Positions 1-8,704 of a stretch of DNA of 64,000 nucleotides are shown here, in pieces; the stretch's first letter is position 1; the number at the start of each line of letters is the position of its first letter. Origin of the DNA: Acinetobacter genomosp. 15BJ (GTDB lineage: Bacteria; Pseudomonadota; Gammaproteobacteria; Pseudomonadales; Moraxellaceae); assembly GCF_000400715.1 (NCBI RefSeq), contig NZ_KE007345.1, positions 196,351 through 260,350 on the forward strand. The letters run 5' to 3'. Both the position numbers and the translations under genes were made by a program. The notes beneath the pieces are model-generated. The model was not told the origin of the DNA. It saw only the letters and a list, made by a program, of their open reading frames with translations, and did no database searches.

Positions 1-205
1 TGCAATTCCTTATGCCTTGGACTTAATGGCACTCAAACGGCTGACCAAACTGAGCTATGGGACACTTTCCAGCCTTGCGCCTGCATTGGCGGCCTTAGCT
101 GGTCTGGTGCTGTTACATGAGCGCATTAGCTTGATTCAATGGGTGGCATTGGCCTGTATTATGGTGGCTTCGATTGGTGTTACCTTACGCGGAGGGAAAG
201 CATAA
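1..205 (+). CDS. EamA/DMT-family exporter, C-terminal fragment (RhtA-like)
   Basis: Only the last 67 or so codons are in the window; the reading frame is open to the left edge, so the start lies outside. The visible part holds two hydrophobic helices. The sequence ALKRLTKLSYGTLSSLAPALAALAG followed by LLHE (given here only as a pattern of polar linker, helix, charged turn) resembles the last EamA repeat of the inner-membrane threonine/homoserine exporter RhtA. The family is drug/metabolite transporters; the substrate cannot be told from this fragment. The protein ends 36 bases before the LysR-type regulator, which is too short a gap for much promoter sequence, so the two may be co-transcribed. 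Confidence 0.75.
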   Translation, partial: AIPYALDLMALKRLTKLSYGTLSSLAPALAALAGLVLLHERISLIQWVALACIMVASIGVTLRGGKA

Positions 206-241
206 TTTTTTAAGGAAAATCATTAGTAACGGAAGATTGAT

Positions 242-1159
242 ATGGAAATTGATGAAGAACTCACTCTTAAAAAAATACAAATATTCTTGGCTTTTATGCG
301 CTGTGGAAATCTTTCCAAAACAGCAACGGAAATGCAGCTCAGTAATGTCAGTGTTCATAAAGCCTTACACTCACTGGAAAGTGCCCTACGTTGCCCTCTT
401 TTTAAAAATGAAGGTCGTAATTTAATTCCGTTAAAAAGCGCTTATGTATTCGAAGAACGTGCGCAAAAAATCGTACAGGACATTTTTATTACGGTGAATA
501 AAACCAGAGAAGCTGCGGGCTTTGCAGCAAAAGTTCTACATTTAGGTTCTCTTTATTCTTTAACCGTAAAAACGATTCCCAATGTGATTAGCGGACTCAA
601 ATTAAGACGTAGTGAACTCGATATTCAATTACTTCTTAGCTCCAATCAGGATCTGGTTAAAAAGCTTAAAACGACGGAACTTGATGCCATTATTGTGGCA
701 CTGAATGAAACAACGCAAGACGATGACTTTGAAATTTTGCCTATGTTCTGTGATGATATTTTTTTAGCGGTAAATAAAGACTCTAAATATGTTGATTTTG
801 AGGAGATTGATCTCAGTCTACTCAAAGAAGAAACTTTTTTAACTTTAACGCAAGGCTTTGCCACCCATAATGACAGTGATTTCATTTTTAAAAAGGCTGG
901 TTTTTCACCTAAGGTTGCCTTACAGCTTAATGATATTTTTACTTTAATTAGTATGGTCAGTTCAGGTGTTGGTTTTGCACTTTTGCCCGGTCGTATTTCT
1001 GCGGTATATGAAAGCTCAGTTAAACTTATCCCCTTGAAACAGCAATATCATCTGCAACAGGACATTGGGTTGGTCTTTCTAAAAAGTAAGGAACGTGACC
1101 CCAATTTGCTGGCATTAATTGCAGAATGCCGGATGTTTGCCTCTCATGTACAAAAATGA
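242..1159 (+). CDS. mdcR: LysR-type regulator, probable MdcR of the malonate operon
   Basis: 305 aa, the normal LysR length. Residues ~8-66 form the winged HTH (NLSKTATEMQLSNVSVHKAL is the helix-turn-helix core), followed by a linker and a periplasmic-binding-fold effector domain to the C terminus. The start ATG at 242 has GGAAG seven to eight bases upstream. It is transcribed towards the mdc/mad operon, whose last gene ends 54 bases away, so the two are convergent. LysR regulators sit next to malonate decarboxylase operons in Pseudomonas and Klebsiella and activate them in response to malonate. The assignment to mdc is by position and family; the effector is inferred. Confidence 0.8.
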   Translation: MEIDEELTLKKIQIFLAFMRCGNLSKTATEMQLSNVSVHKALHSLESALRCPLFKNEGRNLIPLKSAYVFEERAQKIVQDIFITVNKTREAAGFAAKVLHLGSLYSLTVKTIPNVISGLKLRRSELDIQLLLSSNQDLVKKLKTTELDAIIVALNETTQDDDFEILPMFCDDIFLAVNKDSKYVDFEEIDLSLLKEETFLTLTQGFATHNDSDFIFKKAGFSPKVALQLNDIFTLISMVSSGVGFALLPGRISAVYESSVKLIPLKQQYHLQQDIGLVFLKSKERDPNLLALIAECRMFASHVQK

Positions 1160-1166
1160 ATAATAA

Positions 1167-1193
1167 GCAACTTATAACCAATGAATAAGTTGC
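1167..1193. terminator. Hairpin between convergent mdcR and madM
   Basis: GCAACTTAT at 1167-1175 pairs perfectly with ATAAGTTGC at 1185-1193 across a 9-base loop. It sits between two convergent stop codons, the usual place for a bidirectional terminator. There is no strong T-run on either side, so intrinsic termination is uncertain. Confidence 0.4.
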
Positions 1194-1213
1194 AAATATT
1201 CATGCTTTATCAC

Positions 1214-1975
1214 TTATCCAAAAATCGCATTTACCGTCAGAAAAAATACTGAGGGCCCAAGTAAACAACCGAGACCTGTATAAAAGGTTGCCACTAATGC
1301 ACCATAGGGAACTAATCGAACATCTGTACTTGCCAATCCTGCTGCTGTACCACTTGTTGTCCCAGCTAGCCCACCAAATACCATGGCTGAACGTGGACTT
1401 TTTAGATACATGAATTTTGCAAGCAATGGTGTGCCGACCATAAAGAACACCGATTTGATGAGTCCAATTGCAATCGAAAGCGCGATCACATCAGAACTTG
1501 CACCAATGGCTGTTCCTGTAATTGGACCGACAATATAAGTCATAGCGCCCGCGCCAATCGTGGTCATGGAAATCGGATCTCTATATCCCATCATCCAAGC
1601 AACCATTGCACCAATTACAAAAGGAACAATACAGCCCAGCGTAAGCGCAATTAAGCCAATTTTTCCTGCTTTTTGGACTTCTTTAACATCCACTTCAAAT
1701 GCAGTAGATGCAATTGCCAGATCACGGATCATTGCACCGCCCAATAGAGCAAAACCAGAGAATATAGCAATATCAGAAATCCCTTTTGTACCTTGTGTAT
1801 ACACCCCCGCAAAATAGGCCACAACAAGTCCCAAAGTAATTGCGATTGCAGAGCTTTGTAGTTTTCCTTTGGTCAAATATTTTGAAAGCAAGTGAGATAA
1901 AAACATCATCAAACCTGTGACCGCTAGTGCAGTCACCAAAGCATTTTTGGTGAGTACCGTAATTAAGTCTTCCAT
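1214..1975 (-). CDS. madM: Malonate transporter subunit MadM
   Basis: 253 aa, almost entirely hydrophobic with many membrane helices and glycine-rich turns (for example GAGAMTYIVGPITGTAIGAS). It matches the MadM family, the larger of the two integral membrane subunits that together carry malonate with sodium or protons into the cell. It is the last gene of the mdc operon, 39 bases after madL, with AAGGA ahead of the ATG. The pairing with madL and the decarboxylase genes makes malonate the expected substrate. P. putida calls the corresponding genes mdcL/mdcM. Confidence 0.9.
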   Translation of the reverse strand: MEDLITVLTKNALVTALAVTGLMMFLSHLLSKYLTKGKLQSSAIAITLGLVVAYFAGVYTQGTKGISDIAIFSGFALLGGAMIRDLAIASTAFEVDVKEVQKAGKIGLIALTLGCIVPFVIGAMVAWMMGYRDPISMTTIGAGAMTYIVGPITGTAIGASSDVIALSIAIGLIKSVFFMVGTPLLAKFMYLKSPRSAMVFGGLAGTTSGTAAGLASTDVRLVPYGALVATFYTGLGCLLGPSVFFLTVNAIFG

Positions 1976-2014
1976 TCTTTAAATCCTTTTGTTATTCATT
2001 ATCGTGATGCGGCT

Positions 2015-2416
2015 TTAAGCTACTTTTTCAGTTCCTTCTATTGTCCACTCATAGGTTTCATAATCACCACTTAATCGATTCAAATAACGAATGACTAAAA
2101 CCGTCCCGACCAAAGAAGCAACAGAAACAATCAGACCCAACATACCTCCCGATAAAGCTGCAACCACATTTTGTCCCGCTGACATCGCCACCACAATTGG
2201 AATATACATACCGGACCAATATAAGATTCCAAATTGTGTTACCTGCGGTAAATAACCCTTTTTTGCTAATAGCTCTTTAGAGAGAATCAAAAGAATCATA
2301 GAAATGGCCACACCACCCACATTGGCTTTTACCCCGATAAGGACACCTAAGGTATTGCCAAGATAATCACCGAGTAAATGACAAATCGCTAAAATTGCTG
2401 TTCCATATATAATCAT
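2015..2416 (-). CDS. madL: Malonate transporter subunit MadL
   Basis: 133 aa with four predicted membrane helices; the N-terminal GTAILAICHLLGDYLGNTLG and the GVKANVGGVAISM segment are typical of MadL. It works with MadM as a two-component malonate carrier in the inner membrane. GAGGG lies seven bases before the ATG. It follows mdcH by 41 bases and precedes madM by 39, so transport is encoded at the distal end of the decarboxylase operon. Confidence 0.9.
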   Translation of the reverse strand: MIIYGTAILAICHLLGDYLGNTLGVLIGVKANVGGVAISMILLILSKELLAKKGYLPQVTQFGILYWSGMYIPIVVAMSAGQNVVAALSGGMLGLIVSVASLVGTVLVIRYLNRLSGDYETYEWTIEGTEKVA

Positions 2417-2457
2417 TGTAAATCCCTCATATCCTTGGATTACTTACGTTTTTTAAA

Positions 2458-3402
2458 TCAAATTCCCATATGAATCTGATTTTCCTGTTGTTTTTGCATT
2501 GCCATTCGAATGCTATCGATGCGCGTTCCTTGCAATGACAATACGGTCCCTTCTTTAAATGTACGACGTGCAAGCGTCGTGAGTACTGTGCCGGGTAAAG
2601 CTTCAATCTGTAATCTGACACCTCTTTCCCATGCAGCCTGAATCGTGCTTTCCCAATCTACAGTGCGACTCATATTAAAAGCCAAGTCATCACCAATCTG
2701 TTCTGGCTTAGCAAGCGTGCGCGCCGTTGTACCACTTAAATATCGAATTTTAGGCTGCTTTAAAGTGACTCCCTCCATAGACGCTGCAAGTTGCTCGGCT
2801 TGCTGACTTAATAATTCACAATGCGAAGGCACTGATACATCTAGTTTTTTTTCTATTACACCATGCTGCTTTGCCAATATAACCACTTGCCGCATGGCCT
2901 CATGGCTTCCAGAAATAACGATCTGATTATGTGCATTGATATTGGCGACATATACCTCTGGCGTTATTTGATAAATTTGTTTCACCCACTTCTCAACAGA
3001 TGTGCGATCTGTACCTATTAATGCGGTCATGCCATATCCCCTTGGATAGGCGTTTTGCATGAGTTCACCACGATAGGCAACCAAGCGAATCGCATCTTCG
3101 TATACTAAAACACCTGCAACAACCGCAGCCGACCATGCGCCTATTGATAGACCTGCGACATAATCAGGCTTTAAGTTTTCGGCAGTTAATAGGGCTGAAC
3201 TCACTACACCTGAAATCAGTAAACATAGCTGTACTGACCGTGTCGACTGCAATGCAGCCGAACTATCCAACAACAAGACATCTTCTTTAAGTACATCGGA
3301 TGCACGCTCAAGGTATTCTTTAACCAAAGCGGTTTGTGGCATGTCGTGCAACATATTGCTTCTTTGCACTCCCTGCCCCGGATACACCCAAATCGAAGCC
3401 AT
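2458..3402 (-). CDS. mdcH: Malonate decarboxylase epsilon subunit, malonyl-CoA:ACP transacylase MdcH
   Basis: 314 aa with the FabD fold. An N-terminal PGQGVQ loop, the nucleophile elbow AGLSIGA (Ser86) and VPSHC (His194) give the Ser-His pair of malonyl transferases. In the Mdc system this enzyme loads malonyl from malonyl-CoA onto the carrier protein to prime the cycle; later turns use acetyl/malonyl exchange by MdcA. It lies 12 bases after mdcG and before madL. Family membership is clear. The distinction from housekeeping FabD rests on the operon. Confidence 0.92.
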   Translation of the reverse strand: MASIWVYPGQGVQRSNMLHDMPQTALVKEYLERASDVLKEDVLLLDSSAALQSTRSVQLCLLISGVVSSALLTAENLKPDYVAGLSIGAWSAAVVAGVLVYEDAIRLVAYRGELMQNAYPRGYGMTALIGTDRTSVEKWVKQIYQITPEVYVANINAHNQIVISGSHEAMRQVVILAKQHGVIEKKLDVSVPSHCELLSQQAEQLAASMEGVTLKQPKIRYLSGTTARTLAKPEQIGDDLAFNMSRTVDWESTIQAAWERGVRLQIEALPGTVLTTLARRTFKEGTVLSLQGTRIDSIRMAMQKQQENQIHMGI

Positions 3403-3414
3403 GATATCTATTCC

Positions 3415-4017
3415 CTAATTCCATGGGTTTTCTACTAAAACCGCACCATCAGGACGCTTCAATAGGACTTTCCCCCTATTCCCAGCCCATTCTTTTAACG
3501 CTAGACCACCTTTTGGCAGTTGTAGCTGTATATCCACATTCAGCCCTGCTTGCTGAAAAGTTTCGAGTAACTCAATTGCCTGCTTTTTTGCAAAAGGCTG
3601 TTCAGTTCTCATCAACAAATCGATGTCACTGTACAGAGTGACTGTTTCAATACCCGTTGCCAGCTCAAATCCGAAACTTCCTGTATATCCCCAATACCCT
3701 GAAAAGCTCTTCATGATGCTGGAAATACGCTGCAAACGTTCTGCCAAGTGTTCAAACTGCTCTGTCCTTAGCTCAGTCAGCGCTTCGGGTTTAAGTTGTC
3801 TAGTAATGGCAGATCGTGGCATTTGAGTAGCATAACGTTGATGACGGAATTGCCCTCTTACGCCCACCGCGACCTGATCAACAGGAGTGATCGCCCGTCG
3901 TACCACAACAGGATCACCTCGCAGTAACACCTCTTTCACCCATAAAGGAGCATCATCAGCCAAGCAATCGACCGTCATGCCCCAGAGTAAATCATGGGCT
4001 TCAGGATCAAGTTTCAT
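3415..4017 (-). CDS. mdcG: Phosphoribosyl-dephospho-CoA transferase MdcG (malonate decarboxylase holo-ACP synthase)
   Basis: About 200 aa. A nucleotidyltransferase-like metal site is visible as YSDIDLLMR (two Asp two residues apart). MdcG transfers the triphosphoribosyl-dephospho-CoA made by MdcB onto the acyl carrier protein MdcC. The frame is open to 4023, where ATGGTCATG gives two start choices. I chose the second ATG (4017), which overlaps the mdcE stop as ATGA and has a better-spaced GAG; the first start would add two residues. Confidence 0.9.
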   Translation of the reverse strand: MKLDPEAHDLLWGMTVDCLADDAPLWVKEVLLRGDPVVVRRAITPVDQVAVGVRGQFRHQRYATQMPRSAITRQLKPEALTELRTEQFEHLAERLQRISSIMKSFSGYWGYTGSFGFELATGIETVTLYSDIDLLMRTEQPFAKKQAIELLETFQQAGLNVDIQLQLPKGGLALKEWAGNRGKVLLKRPDGAVLVENPWN

Positions 4018-4841
4018 GACCATTGCTCACGCAATAATTCACGCACCTGTTTAGACATCTGACGATTTTGACCATGAAGCCTTTGTTCCAGCCCTCTAGA
4101 CGGTTCAGCATGAATCTCTTTAAATACCTGTTCAACAGCCAGCTTTGCGAATGAAAGATCATCATTTGTCGGTTGTTCAGGGTTTTCAACAGATAACAGT
4201 TCAGATAACAAACCCAGTGTTGCATAACTCTCGATGTCATACGCCATTGGCGGAATGCTTGAGGCTAATTGTTCTAACTCATCAACCGACCGCAGTGTAA
4301 CGCGTGCGGCAGATTCTTTACCCATTGCATGCACCATAACACCTGAGTCTTTTAAGGCAATAATACGATTGGCTTGGTAACCATGCGCCAAGAAAGCACC
4401 TGACATCGACTTCCCAACCAATAAACTCACAATAGGATGACCTGCCAATCTAGCTCTGGCATAGCTGTCTACTGCACCTGCTAAGGCTTGATGAATACCC
4501 AACAATTCTTCACGGCGTCCATAAGCCTGACTAGGCACATCCACCAGACATAAAATGCCACGTTTAGTTTCAGCGTCTGCATCGGCTTGAATCACTTCAT
4601 CGACGACTCTTGCCAAACTCCAACCCTCAAGCAATCCAACTTCACCTTGTCTTGCACGCGGGAACAGATTATTGCTGTCTGGGACAACTGCAATGACCCG
4701 TACAGCTTGTTGACCAAGCTGACCATCTGCAACCAAAACAGAAGCAGGAAAGTCTTCAACCAATTTAAAACCCTGCGTGAAGGCCTTAAACCAAGCTGCA
4801 CCCCGAGTAGATGCTTTTAATGTATCAATGGCGATATTCAT
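4014..4841 (-). CDS. mdcE: Malonate decarboxylase gamma subunit MdcE
   Basis: 275 aa, crotonase/carboxyltransferase fold. With MdcD it forms the decarboxylase core that releases CO2 from malonyl-S-MdcC to leave acetyl-S-MdcC. Segments such as DVPSQAYGRREE and LLVGKSMSGAFLAHGYQA (an oxyanion-type glycine-rich helix) are characteristic. The start at 4841 overlaps the mdcD stop by four bases (ATGA) and has AAGGAGA seven bases upstream. Translational coupling with mdcD fits their equal stoichiometry in the complex. Confidence 0.93.
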   Translation of the reverse strand: MNIAIDTLKASTRGAAWFKAFTQGFKLVEDFPASVLVADGQLGQQAVRVIAVVPDSNNLFPRARQGEVGLLEGWSLARVVDEVIQADADAETKRGILCLVDVPSQAYGRREELLGIHQALAGAVDSYARARLAGHPIVSLLVGKSMSGAFLAHGYQANRIIALKDSGVMVHAMGKESAARVTLRSVDELEQLASSIPPMAYDIESYATLGLLSELLSVENPEQPTNDDLSFAKLAVEQVFKEIHAEPSRGLEQRLHGQNRQMSKQVRELLREQWS

Positions 4842-5689
4842 GCTTGCTCTCCTTGATACAAAGCCTGAACCTGTGTTGGAGTGATCTGCTCAGCGGTATC
4901 GACCTGTTGTAGCTGTGCTAAATAGAATGAGTAATTTGAGCTCCGATGTTGAAGAGGTAAACCTTGCTGCAAATAATCAATCACTTGCTGACGGATTTTA
5001 TTGCGGTCATCATCCACATAAGCATCGGCCAAACCGCTGGCGAAGCGCTGATTACCACCTGTAACACTCCAAATAAATGGGCGATCTTTGGCGTTATATT
5101 CTTGTATGCCTGCTTCCTGTTCAATCACTTGCGGGCCATTCAGTCCCAATCTTCCTTCTTGCGTCATCACAATATAACTGCATAATCCGGCAGCAATCGA
5201 CATGCCACCAAAGCATCCAACACTTCCAGCAACTACAGCAATCACGGGTTGATACTGGCGTAAATTCACGATTGCAGCCTGAATTTCAGCAATTGCAGCC
5301 AAACCCAGATTTGCCTCTTGTAAGCGAACACCACCTGTCTCGAGCAGTAAAATTGCAGCAGTGGGAATACCATTAAGGTTATCTTCAACGGCAAGCTCCA
5401 AAGCGCCCGCAATTTTGGCACCTCCCACTTCTCCTAAACTTCCACCTTGAAATAAACCTTCGATAGAAATTAAAACCACGGGATGCTCTTGAACAGAACC
5501 TTTTGCAATCACCATGCCATCATCTGCTTGCGGCACAATATTTTGCTGAATAAGCCAAGGTGACATGACGCGTGCAAATGGGTCAAGCAACTCTCGGAAA
5601 GTGCCTTCGTCTAACAATGCTTTGGCTCGTTCCCTTGCGCTGAGTTCAATAAAATCTTGCTTATTTAACAAGCTCTGGATATCAGTCAT
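4838..5689 (-). CDS. mdcD: Malonate decarboxylase beta subunit MdcD
   Basis: 283 aa, AccD/propionyl-CoA carboxylase-beta-like fold; forms the decarboxylase core with MdcE. Characteristic stretches are FQGGSLGEVGGAKIAGALE, LLETGGVRLQEANLGL and a glycine-rich SVGCFGGMSIAAGLC. The open frame runs further upstream to 5836, but those 49 codons overlap mdcC in another frame and do not resemble the family. The ATG at 5689 (MTDIQSLL) is preceded by GGAG and overlaps mdcC by 8 bases, so I start there. Confidence 0.93.
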   Translation of the reverse strand: MTDIQSLLNKQDFIELSARERAKALLDEGTFRELLDPFARVMSPWLIQQNIVPQADDGMVIAKGSVQEHPVVLISIEGLFQGGSLGEVGGAKIAGALELAVEDNLNGIPTAAILLLETGGVRLQEANLGLAAIAEIQAAIVNLRQYQPVIAVVAGSVGCFGGMSIAAGLCSYIVMTQEGRLGLNGPQVIEQEAGIQEYNAKDRPFIWSVTGGNQRFASGLADAYVDDDRNKIRQQVIDYLQQGLPLQHRSSNYSFYLAQLQQVDTAEQITPTQVQALYQGEQA

Positions 5690-5981
5690 GCGCAATCTCC
5701 TCCAATGCTTGTTCGAGACGTAAGCGAACCACTCCAGGCGTTGCACCAAAATCATGAATATCAATTTTGACCGCTGGCGGGATCTGCGCAGTAAAAATCC
5801 GTTCGAACAAATTGTGCCAACGTGCTGCACTGCCATCTACCGAAGTGACGACATGAATAGAAGCTTTTCCCTTTTCACCAGGTTGCATCAAAATTTCTAA
5901 ATCACCCGAACCCACACATCCGACCAACGCTTTTTTTACAGGTGGCTCTGTCGCCACAAATTCAAAATGAAGTGTTTCCAT
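5682..5981 (-). CDS. mdcC: Malonate decarboxylase acyl carrier protein MdcC (delta subunit)
   Basis: 99 aa, the usual MdcC length. The prosthetic-group serine is expected at Ser25 in GCVGSGDLEIL, where 2'-(5''-phosphoribosyl)-3'-dephospho-CoA is attached. The thiol of this group carries acetyl and malonyl during turnover. A TTG two codons upstream (5987) could extend the frame, but AGGGA sits eight bases before the ATG at 5981, which I prefer. It lies between mdcB (two bases away) and mdcD (8-base overlap). Confidence 0.92.
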   Translation of the reverse strand: METLHFEFVATEPPVKKALVGCVGSGDLEILMQPGEKGKASIHVVTSVDGSAARWHNLFERIFTAQIPPAVKIDIHDFGATPGVVRLRLEQALEEIAHD

Positions 5982-5983
5982 AA

Positions 5984-6868
5984 TCAAAATCCCTGTTTAT
6001 TCTTTAAAGATGATTGCGCTACACGATCTATAAACAAAGTTGCGGCTAATAAATCTGCGGCACCGCCAGCAGAAGCTTTCATCCGAAGTAGATCAATCTC
6101 TAAAAGATGCAAAGCACGGCGACCGTTCAAGCTTGAGCTGCCACCCAAATCGAGTACGTGCTGTGCCCCTTGTTGCATACGCTTTAAACCCTGTTTGCCC
6201 GAGCGATAAAGCACGCAGGTATCGGTCAAATTAGTCATCATGGCAAGTAAGCTATCTAAGCGAGCGAACTCTTCTTTCATAGGTTGACTGCGGCTTTGAT
6301 AAAGCTGCTTTAAACCAAAATTCACAATCGTTGGAAAGCCTTGTTGTGCCTGTTCTTTTGCACCTAAGATGCCTAGTTTTTTCTGTACCTGCTGACCATG
6401 GCTCAATGCCTGCTCAGGAATAAAACGATCTGCAAGCTGAGCAATCTGACCTGCTAACTGGCATAGCTCAACAGCCGATAAATATTGTTGATTGGTACGT
6501 GCCAATGCTGCCGCAGTCACCATTAAACCCAAGGCCCAAATTGCACCGCGATGTGTATTGACGCCATCTGTCGCCAACATCATAGCCTTTTCGCCCTGAC
6601 GACCAATTTCACCAATCTCTTCACGCAAAGCTAAACAAACTTTTCCGTGATGCACTGCGGCTTGAGCCATCATCTTGAACATGGGCTGTAAACTTTTTGC
6701 AGAGCGCTCCATTAATTCCAGTGTCAGGTCATCATGAGCACCACTGCCACGGCGATCAACCAAGGCTGGTTTTGGTGTCAGATTTACTTCGTCAATCAAC
6801 GCTTCTACAGCGAACTCAGCTAAAAGCTGACTATTGCTGAGTATTTGATATTGAACTTGTGCCATCAT
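5984..6868 (-). CDS. mdcB: Triphosphoribosyl-dephospho-CoA synthase MdcB
   Basis: About 294 aa, CitG/MdcB family. It joins ATP and dephospho-CoA to make the precursor of the MdcC prosthetic group. Family signatures visible are DRRGSGAHDDLTLELM near residue 40, NTHRGAIWALGL and the C-terminal ASAGGAADLLAATLFID. The open frame extends to 6916 inside mdcA; I start at the first of the ATGATG pair (6868), which overlaps the mdcA stop as TAATG and has GGAG six bases upstream. It is second in the operon, as in the P. putida order. Confidence 0.92.
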   Translation of the reverse strand: MMAQVQYQILSNSQLLAEFAVEALIDEVNLTPKPALVDRRGSGAHDDLTLELMERSAKSLQPMFKMMAQAAVHHGKVCLALREEIGEIGRQGEKAMMLATDGVNTHRGAIWALGLMVTAAALARTNQQYLSAVELCQLAGQIAQLADRFIPEQALSHGQQVQKKLGILGAKEQAQQGFPTIVNFGLKQLYQSRSQPMKEEFARLDSLLAMMTNLTDTCVLYRSGKQGLKRMQQGAQHVLDLGGSSSLNGRRALHLLEIDLLRMKASAGGAADLLAATLFIDRVAQSSLKNKQGF

Positions 6869-8547
6869 TACCAACTCCGGAATTTTGCAGGGGGTTGATA
6901 TAGACCATCTGACCATGTCACCAAGTCGGCAATATTTTTTGCAGCTAACAGCTCACGTGTTGCATCGGTACGACGAATACCTAAATCTTCTGGAAATACC
7001 ACTAAACCTTCACGTCTTAAACGTGCCGTAGTTTTAGGGTCTTGGCTTAGGCCAATACTGGTCACGCCTGCCACAGCAGCAATCATGGCCTGACGCTCTT
7101 CTTGGCTACTTGCTTTATATAAATAAGCAATGCCTTCTTCGGTGAGTAAATGCGTGACATCATCACCATAAATCATGATCGGTGCTAAAGGTAGACCTGC
7201 TGTTTTAGCAACATCAATCGCATCAAGACGTTCCACAAAAGTTGGTTTTCCACCTTCTTGAAAGGTTTCGACCATTTGCACAACCAGTTTTTTACCACGT
7301 GCCAAATAGGTTTCCGTTTCATTCGCACCTTGCAATCGCATATCTAGCCATGCAGGGGTATCGTGACGACGGCCACGAGGATCATGCCCCATGTTCGGCG
7401 CGCCACCGAAACCAGCCAAACGCCCCTTAGTGACAGTCGAAGAATGTCCCATACCATCGACTTGCAACGTTGCACCAATAAATAAATCAACTGCGTACTG
7501 ACCTGCAAGCTGACACATCATGCGGTTGGAGCGTAATGACCCATCACGGCCAGTAAAAAAAACGTCTGGCCGAGCAGCGACATATTTTTCCATACCGAGT
7601 TCGGTACCAAAGCAATGCACGCTTTCTACCCAACCTGTCTCAATTGCTGGAATTAAAGTTGGATGAGGGTTCAGTGTCCAGTTTCTACAGATTTTTCCTT
7701 TTAACCCTAAAGACTCACCATAGGTCGGTAAAATCAGCTCAATTGCCGCAGTATTAAAACCAATGCCATGATTGAGAGACTGTACATTATGCTTTTCATA
7801 AATCCCACGAATGGCCATCATCGCCATAAGTACATGAACGGGTTTAATATGTTTTGGATCACGAGTAAATAGTGGTTCGATATAAAAAGGCTGATCCGCC
7901 ACAACCACGTAATCAACCCAGGAAGCAGGAATATCGACACGTGGTAACTCTGAAACGTCATCGACCAGTTCGTTAACTTGTACAATCACAATCCCATCGC
8001 TAAAAGCCGCAGGTTCAATGAGTGCAGGAGAATCTTCCGTACTTGGACCCGTGTAAATATTGCCTTGACAGTCTGCCATAAAGCCCGCCGATAACACCAC
8101 ATTTGGAATGAGATCGACCACCAGGCGTGAATACAATTCGATATAGGTATGAATCGCACCAACTTCTAATAACCCATCTTCAATCAGCTGGCTGATACGC
8201 AAACTCTGTGGACCAGCAAAAGAAAAATCCAATTTGCGAGCAATACCTTTCTCAAATAGGTCGAGATGTTCTGAACGACCTACGCTCGGCATGATCATAT
8301 GCAGATCATGCAAAACATCTGGATTGGTTTGTGCCAAAGAGCGTGATAAAAAATCTGCTTGTTTTTGATTATTGCCTTCGAGGACAACTTTATCACCCGG
8401 TGTAATCAATGTTTCCAAGACTTTAATAATGTCTTGAGTTGGAATGATCACACCATCGGTATATTGGTTTGCCATGTCCAGCTTTAGCTGTTTCGCATGA
8501 CGCCGCTTTGTCCATAACCGTTCTTTATTCTGAACTGAGCCTTCCAT
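6868..8547 (-). CDS. mdcA: Malonate decarboxylase alpha subunit MdcA (acetyl-S-ACP:malonate ACP transferase)
   Basis: 559 aa, the expected length. MdcA is a CoA-transferase-type enzyme that exchanges acetyl for malonyl on MdcC, releasing acetate. Visible family stretches include GDKVVLEGNNQKQADFLSR, AGFMADCQGNIYTGPSTEDS, NHGIGFNTAAIELILP and FGGAPNMGHDPRGRRHDTPA. It is the first gene of the operon; AGG lies about seven bases before the ATG at 8547. Its upstream region carries a long inverted repeat that may be the operon's control site. Confidence in function is high; activity is inferred. Confidence 0.94.
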   Translation of the reverse strand: MEGSVQNKERLWTKRRHAKQLKLDMANQYTDGVIIPTQDIIKVLETLITPGDKVVLEGNNQKQADFLSRSLAQTNPDVLHDLHMIMPSVGRSEHLDLFEKGIARKLDFSFAGPQSLRISQLIEDGLLEVGAIHTYIELYSRLVVDLIPNVVLSAGFMADCQGNIYTGPSTEDSPALIEPAAFSDGIVIVQVNELVDDVSELPRVDIPASWVDYVVVADQPFYIEPLFTRDPKHIKPVHVLMAMMAIRGIYEKHNVQSLNHGIGFNTAAIELILPTYGESLGLKGKICRNWTLNPHPTLIPAIETGWVESVHCFGTELGMEKYVAARPDVFFTGRDGSLRSNRMMCQLAGQYAVDLFIGATLQVDGMGHSSTVTKGRLAGFGGAPNMGHDPRGRRHDTPAWLDMRLQGANETETYLARGKKLVVQMVETFQEGGKPTFVERLDAIDVAKTAGLPLAPIMIYGDDVTHLLTEEGIAYLYKASSQEERQAMIAAVAGVTSIGLSQDPKTTARLRREGLVVFPEDLGIRRTDATRELLAAKNIADLVTWSDGLYQPPAKFRSW

Positions 8548-8561
8548 GTGTATTACCTATA

Positions 8562-8673
8562 GATCACAGTTTTATTCTGAATCTATAAAAGCGCTTTATG
8601 GAATTTTGATCAATCAACCTACAGTGCTAATTATTAACCTGAAGTTAATGGTTATTCAGTAATAACTGTGATC
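8562..8673 (-). promoter_or_regulatory. mdc operon promoter region with a long interrupted inverted repeat
   Basis: GATCACAGTTTTATTCTGAA at 8562-8581 (plus T at 8582) is mirrored by ATTCAGTAATAACTGTGATC at 8654-8673, with one gap region and 19 shared positions. Between them is a smaller perfect palindrome, ATTAAC-CTGAA-GTTAAT, at 8633-8649. A possible minus-strand promoter lies inside: TTGATC (8608-8613), 18 bases, TTTATA (8584-8589), placing the start of transcription near the proximal arm. The layout suits an operator pair bound by MdcR or another regulator. The promoter and regulator assignment are inferred. Confidence 0.5.
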
Positions 8674-8704
8674 GCAGGACTTCAACCCTTATCTATTAAA
8701 ATAT

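Noticed and set aside
5690..5836. Upstream extension of mdcD by 49 codons
   Set aside because: It overlaps mdcC in another frame, lacks family similarity, and a good start with overlap exists at 5689.
6040..6234. Plus-strand ORFs opposite mdcB and other long genes
   Set aside because: They are antisense shadows of conserved coding sequences with no start signals or homology.
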